Shown: positions 33,393 through 37,043 of the stretch, one piece after another
How positions within the stretch are numbered: position 1 is the first letter of the stretch
Layout of the letters: each line of letters opens with the position of its first letter
NCBI GenBank assembly: GCA_002336855.1
Contig: DDEV01000081.1
Span: 1-37,043 of the forward strand
Length of the DNA: 37,043 nt
Reading direction: 5' to 3'
Source of the DNA: Leucobacter sp. UBA1945
Lineage (GTDB): Bacteria; Actinomycetota; Actinomycetes; Actinomycetales; Microbacteriaceae
The notes under the pieces: generated by a model
Told to the model about the DNA's origin: nothing
What the model saw: the letters and a program-made list of their open reading frames with translations, nothing else
Databases searched by the model: none
Position numbers and translations under genes: made by a program

Positions 33393-34337
33393 CTAGAGCG
33401 CGCGCAGCTCGCTCGGTGAGATGCCGTAGCTCTGCTTGAACACCCTGCTGAAGTGCGCGGCGTCTACGAAGCCCCATCGAGTGGCGATTGCGGCGACGGT
33501 GCGGCCGCGCTGAGCTGGGTCGGTGAGGTCTGCGCGGGCGTGCTCCAGCCTGCGCTGCTTGACCACCGTCGACACGGTCGTGTCATGCTCCGCGAAGAGC
33601 GCGTGCAGGTGCCTGATCGAGATGTAGTGCGCGGCCGCGATGCTGCCGGGCGAGAGCTCAGAAGACCCGAGGTTGGCGTTGATGTAGGCGTAGATCTTCT
33701 GCAGCAGCACCTCGTGTGGGCCCCGCGGGGTCTGCTCGACGTCAAGGATCGCCGAGAGCATCGTGTTGATCAACTCGAGGCTGGTGTGAGCGAGTTTGGT
33801 GCGAGCGACGGCGGGGAGCTGAGGGAGCTGGGGCGAGGCCTGTGCGATGAACGGTGCGATCGCCTTGGCGAGATCGTGCTGTTCACGAAGCGATACGGCG
33901 GTGAGCGCGTCGGTGAGTGCGGTCGGAAACTCGAGGCGATCCTTCGGGAACATCATGATGAGGTTGCGAAACTGCTCGTTGAAGAGCAGCGAGTAGGGTC
34001 GCGACGTGTCATAGAACGAGAGATCGCCCGGCTGCATGACGATTTCGCGGCCGTCCTGAATCAGGATTCCGGTGCCAGAGAGCAACAGGCTGACCTTGTA
34101 GAAGCCGCTGCCGCCGTCGGCGATGGTCTGCTCGGTGCGCCGCACGAGCTGCGGCCTCGCGTTCACTTCGGTGAACACCACACCGTCGGCACCAGCTGCT
34201 GAGAGCGTGGCGTGAAACGGGGCGTCTGAGTCGGTGTCGACTTGCAACGGAACGAACGATGAACTCACGGCGGCGCGAAACGAGTCGAGGCTGTCGACCC
34301 GGGTCACGCTTGGCGCCATATCGAGCGGAAGCTGCAT
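33393..34337 (-). CDS. AraC-family regulator, FeaR-like
   Basis: A 314-residue AraC regulator. The N-terminal half has the AraC-binding-like cupin (KVSLLLSGTGILIQDGREIV, then MQPGDLSFYDTSRPYSLLF), the type found in FeaR and NitR. The C-terminal two-helix-turn-helix domain (about residues 215-312) reads IAAAHYISIRHLHALFAEHD, then TVAAIATRWGFVDAAHFSRV and FKQSYGISPSEL. I chose ATG 34337 with GAGGTGA 6 nt upstream; a longer frame from 34379 begins at TTG. It is 187 bp upstream of the amine oxidase gene on the same strand, as FeaR accompanies tynA and feaB in E. coli, so it is the likely amine-responsive activator of that operon. The gap 33206-33392 repeats 16 bp of its 3' end (33364-33379 and 33396-33411). 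Confidence 0.88.
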   Translation of the reverse strand: MQLPLDMAPSVTRVDSLDSFRAAVSSSFVPLQVDTDSDAPFHATLSAAGADGVVFTEVNARPQLVRRTEQTIADGGSGFYKVSLLLSGTGILIQDGREIVMQPGDLSFYDTSRPYSLLFNEQFRNLIMMFPKDRLEFPTALTDALTAVSLREQHDLAKAIAPFIAQASPQLPQLPAVARTKLAHTSLELINTMLSAILDVEQTPRGPHEVLLQKIYAYINANLGSSELSPGSIAAAHYISIRHLHALFAEHDTTVSTVVKQRRLEHARADLTDPAQRGRTVAAIATRWGFVDAAHFSRVFKQSYGISPSELRAL

Positions 34338-34391
34338 GAATATCACCTCGGAGCTGATCCGAACCTCTTCGAACGGCAACTGAACAATCGT

Positions 34392-34416
34392 TCGGTTATG
34401 ACAGGATGCTAACCGA
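34392..34416. promoter_or_regulatory. Inverted repeat upstream of the AraC gene
   Basis: TCGGTTA (34392-34398) and TAACCGA (34410-34416) are perfect 7-bp arms with an 11-bp spacer, 55-79 bp before the AraC-gene start. It could be an autoregulatory site or a weak terminator for glpD, whose stop is 28 bp away. Confidence 0.35.
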
Positions 34417-34443
34417 TCCGGCCGTCCGCGGCAAACACCCGTG

Positions 34444-35991
34444 CTACTCGGCCCGCAGGGCCTCGTCTACGATCGCGGCTACCGCGTCGTAGACCGCATC
34501 GCGGTCGCTCGCGACAAAGCCGATACGGGTGCGTCGGTCGAGCACGTCGTCGATGCTGCGTGCGCCCTCGGCGCGCACCGCACACACGATGTCACCGCGG
34601 GTCACGTCAAGGCCGTCGGCGAGGGTTTCGTCGGGGCGATCGCACGAGGCGTCGAGCATCATGGCCTGCTCTGCGGCAGGCAGCGCTGAGCCAGGGGCGC
34701 CAACGAGGGGCAACCACGGGGTGACGCAGTCGGTGGCGGCGAGCCCGGCGTGCGTGCAGGCCAGGGTGACCGCGTCTTCTGCCATCGCGCGGTAGGTGGT
34801 CAGTTTGCCGCCGAGCACGTTTACGATGCCGAGCTCGGAGACCGCCACGTGGTGTCGGCGCGAGATGTCTGCGGTCGAGGTCTGCCCGTTGCCGTCGCCA
34901 GCGGGAGCAATGAGCGGGCGAAGGCCCGCGAACGTTCCGCGCACATCAGCCTGCGAGAGCGGGCGCTCCAGGGCGGTCGATACGGTGTCGAGCAGAAAGT
35001 CGATCTCGTGCTGCTCGGCGACTGGCACGTCAGGCACCGGGCCCGGTGCTGCCTCGTCGGTGAGACCGACGATCACCCGACCATGCCGCTGCGGCAGCGC
35101 AAACACGAAGCGGCTCATCGATCCGGGGTGGGGTACGGTGAGCGCTACGGTCGGGTTTCCGAGGGTCGCGGCGTCGAACACTAGGTGCGTGCCGCGACTC
35201 GGCCGCAACCGCATGCCGGGGTCGACCTCTGCGGCCCACACGCCCGTAGCATTCACAACGGCCCTGGCGCGAAGCCTCAGGGATTCCCCACTCGCGGTAT
35301 CGGTGAGCATCGCGCCGCCGCCGTCGACCTCGCTTGCGCGAACACCGGTCAAGACGCGTGCACCGTACGCCGCCGCCGTGCGAGCAACGGTGACGACCAG
35401 CTTTGCGTCGTCATCGAGTTGCCCGTCGGGCGAGAGGATCCCCCCGCGCAGCCCATCCCTTCGCAGCGCGGGGGCGAGACGCAGCGCAACGCCCGCGCCA
35501 ATTCGCCGCGGCGCGGGCAGCAGCGTCGAGGGCGTGCCTGCCCAGCGGCGCAGGCCATCGCCGAGCGCGAAGCCCACGCGCGTCGTCAGACGCTGGGTGA
35601 GACTCACCCCGGGAACGAAGGGCATCAGCTGCGGCAGGCTGCGCGTGAGGTGCGGCGCGATCCGCGTCATGAGCAGGTGCCGCTCGCGGGCGCTCTCAGC
35701 AGCAACCGCCACATCGCCCGATGCGAGATAACGCAGCCCGCCGTGCACGAGCTTCGAGCTCCATCGGCTCGTGCCGAAGGCGAGGTCGTGGGCCTCTACG
35801 AGCACGACGTCGAGGCCGCGGCTCGCTGCATCGAGCGCAACGCCTGCGCCCGTGATGCCGCCCCCGATGACGAGCAGATCGACCGGTCGATCGCTCGTGG
35901 CAAGCGCATCGAGTTCGCGCTCGCGACGCTTGGCATTCAGCAGTGACGAGGCCCGAGGTGCGGGCATGCGTTGCGGGGGTGTGCGCCTCAC
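34444..35991 (-). CDS. glpD: Glycerol-3-phosphate dehydrogenase/oxidase
   Basis: A 515-residue FAD-dependent G3P dehydrogenase. LLVIGGGITGAGVALDAASR is the dinucleotide motif, and GTSRWSSKLVHGGLRYL is the strongly diagnostic GlpD signature that positions FAD and the substrate phosphate. FALPQRHGRVIVGLTDE and NVLGGKLTTYRAMAEDAV close the FAD domain, and a shorter helical cap follows. It oxidises sn-glycerol-3-phosphate to DHAP at the inner membrane face, passing electrons to menaquinone. It starts at GTG 35991 overlapping the TetR stop (GTGA), so translation is coupled; ATG 35967 is an alternative. Its neighbours are a TetR gene and an alkyl-DHAP-synthase-like oxidase rather than glpF or glpK, so a lipid role for the DHAP is worth considering. 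Confidence 0.92.
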   Translation of the reverse strand: MRRTPPQRMPAPRASSLLNAKRRERELDALATSDRPVDLLVIGGGITGAGVALDAASRGLDVVLVEAHDLAFGTSRWSSKLVHGGLRYLASGDVAVAAESARERHLLMTRIAPHLTRSLPQLMPFVPGVSLTQRLTTRVGFALGDGLRRWAGTPSTLLPAPRRIGAGVALRLAPALRRDGLRGGILSPDGQLDDDAKLVVTVARTAAAYGARVLTGVRASEVDGGGAMLTDTASGESLRLRARAVVNATGVWAAEVDPGMRLRPSRGTHLVFDAATLGNPTVALTVPHPGSMSRFVFALPQRHGRVIVGLTDEAAPGPVPDVPVAEQHEIDFLLDTVSTALERPLSQADVRGTFAGLRPLIAPAGDGNGQTSTADISRRHHVAVSELGIVNVLGGKLTTYRAMAEDAVTLACTHAGLAATDCVTPWLPLVGAPGSALPAAEQAMMLDASCDRPDETLADGLDVTRGDIVCAVRAEGARSIDDVLDRRTRIGFVASDRDAVYDAVAAIVDEALRAE

Positions 35992-36644
35992 TGCTCGCCG
36001 CCCTCTGGGCGCAGGTAGCCGTCGATGGCGGCGCGCAGCTGCCGGTCGAGCTCGTCGTCGCCGATGATCGACGAGACCGCTCGGTGCGACAGCGTCGCCG
36101 ACTGTGCAATGAGCAGCAGCATCACGGCGAGATCGTCGGGCGAGCCCTGGCGCACCGAGCCATCGTGCTGGGCTGCGCGCACGGCGGTCGCGATCCAGCG
36201 CAGCATGAAACGCTGGCTCGAACCGATGCGCTCGAGACTGTACCTCGTGAACAGCTCGGGCTGGCGCTCGAGCAGACCGTGAAAGAGTGGGTCGCTTCGA
36301 AACTGCGCCGAGAATCGCACGATTCCGTCGGCGAGCTCTTCTCTCGTAGTGGGGAGTTCGCCGAGGCGCTCAAAGAGAGACACGGTGGCGCGCAGCAGGG
36401 TGGCGCGCACGATCTCGTCGCTGCCCGGCCAGCTGCGATAGACAGTGGGCCGGCTGACGCCCGCGGCCTTCGCCAGGGCCGTCACGCCCAGGCCGTCGAT
36501 GCCGCGCGACGCGATGAGTTCTGCGGCCGCATCGAGCATGCGCAACTCGGTGTCGCTCCACGCAGGCAGCTCGTAGGCCATGAGGCCTGAGCCCTGGCGC
36601 TCGATCGGATCAGAGGCCCAGTCTGCTACTTGACGATTTTGCAT
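35988..36644 (-). CDS. TetR-family transcriptional regulator
   Basis: A TetR regulator of 218 residues from ATG 36644, or 197 from the internal ATG 36581 (MAYELPAWSD). The DNA-binding domain includes LDAAAELIASRGIDGLGVTA and LAKAAGVSRPTVYRSWPGSD; the C-terminal part (FSAQFRSDPLFHGLLERQPE; RFMLRWIATAV) is a TetR_C domain. Neither start has a good ribosome binding site; the longer one would be nearly leaderless behind TACAGT (36660-36655). It is translationally coupled to glpD and divergent from the FAD-oxidase gene, with palindromes in the 20-bp spacer, so it probably controls both directions. Confidence 0.86.
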   Translation of the reverse strand: MQNRQVADWASDPIERQGSGLMAYELPAWSDTELRMLDAAAELIASRGIDGLGVTALAKAAGVSRPTVYRSWPGSDEIVRATLLRATVSLFERLGELPTTREELADGIVRFSAQFRSDPLFHGLLERQPELFTRYSLERIGSSQRFMLRWIATAVRAAQHDGSVRQGSPDDLAVMLLLIAQSATLSHRAVSSIIGDDELDRQLRAAIDGYLRPEGGEQ

Positions 36645-36646
36645 AA

Positions 36647-36675
36647 TGTGTCACACTGTAACGCATGAGTGTGAC
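36647..36675. promoter_or_regulatory. Overlapping palindromes between TetR and FAD-oxidase genes
   Basis: TGTGTCACA (36647-36655) is a perfect palindrome, and GTCACACT (36650-36657) is inverted at 36668-36675 across a 10-bp spacer that includes the FAD-oxidase start codon. This fits a TetR operator acting on both divergent genes, one of them through its very start. Confidence 0.5.
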
Positions 36676-37043
36676 TTCTGTCTCAGAAACTTCGAAGCCC
36701 GTGGGCCCAACAGGCGCGCCCACGACCGTGCCCCCAACCGCAGACATGCGATGGAACGGGTGGGGCGATCCCGCGCTCGCCAAAGATCTGCCGCTCGCCG
36801 TGCGCGCGCTGCTGCCGATGAAACTCGGCCGCGTGCCGAAGGCCGCACCCGCAGCGAGCCTCGAAGACGTCGTGCTCGAAGCCTCAGCGCTCAGCGACGA
36901 AGACCTCGCGGCGCTCGCCGCGTTGGTCGGTGGCGAGCACGTGAGCACCACGAACGAGGCGCGGCTGCGCCACGCCGGCGGCCGCTCGACCCCCGACCTG
37001 CTGCGCAGGCGCGAGCGTGAGCAGCAGGCCCCCGACGGGGTGG
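36665..37043 (+). CDS. FAD-binding oxidase, alkyl-DHAP-synthase-like, 3' end outside window
   Basis: Only the first 126 codons are present. After a Ser/Thr/Pro-rich leader (about 1-27), MRWNGWGDPALAKDLPLAVR (28-47), then ASALSDEDLAALAALVGGEH and RLRHAGGRSTPDLLRRRERE match the N-terminus that precedes the FAD_binding_4 (PCMH) domain in actinobacterial alkyldihydroxyacetonephosphate-synthase/D-lactate-dehydrogenase-like oxidases. The catalytic part is not visible, so the function is not proved. It is divergent from tetR-glpD; a protein acting on DHAP derivatives beside a DHAP-producing enzyme suggests an ether-lipid or glycolipid role. Confidence 0.75.
   Translation, partial: MSVTSVSETSKPVGPTGAPTTVPPTADMRWNGWGDPALAKDLPLAVRALLPMKLGRVPKAAPAASLEDVVLEASALSDEDLAALAALVGGEHVSTTNEARLRHAGGRSTPDLLRRREREQQAPDGV

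Noticed and set aside
33364..33411. 16-bp direct repeat before the amine oxidase as an operator
   Set aside because: One copy is the coding 3' end of the AraC gene and the motif is low-complexity GC; more likely a small duplication.

Overview
The window is high-GC DNA with dense, short-spaced operons, GTG starts and purine-rich ribosome binding sites. Its proteins look actinobacterial: a homoprotocatechuate dioxygenase aligning residue for residue with the Brevibacterium enzyme, an Arthrobacter-type copper amine oxidase and many APC permeases. I infer a soil or host-associated Microbacteriaceae-like actinobacterium; the genus (Leucobacter-like) is a guess. No tRNA, rRNA, CRISPR array, transposase or phage gene was seen.

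Positions 1-15011 are devoted to uptake and breakdown of amines, amino acids and small peptides. A divergent GntR regulator (cut by the window edge) faces an operon of a PuuP-like amine permease, a cytosine-deaminase-like amidohydrolase, a CynX-like MFS transporter with a frameshifted end, and a GabT-type aminotransferase. A strong bidirectional hairpin separates this from an AnsP-like permease plus an Orn/Lys/Arg-type decarboxylase, transcribed divergently from a LysR regulator. A 181-bp nested palindrome follows. Then come a TetR regulator with a DmpA-type self-cleaving aminopeptidase, facing an APC permease, a second TetR and a six-helix membrane protein of unknown role.

Positions 15042-26750 hold a homoprotocatechuate (3,4-dihydroxyphenylacetate) meta-cleavage pathway in two minus-strand blocks: hpaG/RraA fusion-gntR-hpaE-hpaD, and hpaH-hpaI. 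Between them lies an operon of APC permease, TetR, an ornithine-cyclodeaminase-family enzyme and a monomeric sarcosine-oxidase-like flavoenzyme. GTATAC-centred candidate operators precede both hpa blocks. The pathway would end in pyruvate and succinic semialdehyde, the latter also being the product of the GabT reaction.

Positions 27216-29597 carry a housekeeping DEAD-box RNA helicase with an Arg-Gly-rich tail. Beyond it, on the minus strand, a copper amine oxidase with a cysteine-rich tail and an aldehyde dehydrogenase (with an AraC/FeaR-like regulator) would convert arylethylamines to arylacetic acids. With hpaDEGHI, the window encodes nearly all steps from a catecholamine such as dopamine to central metabolism. 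No 4-hydroxyphenylacetate hydroxylase (HpaBC) and no recognisable HpaF isomerase is present.

The right end (34444-37043) is a separate lipid/glycerol module: glycerol-3-phosphate dehydrogenase, a TetR regulator and, divergently, the start of an alkyl-DHAP-synthase-like FAD oxidase.
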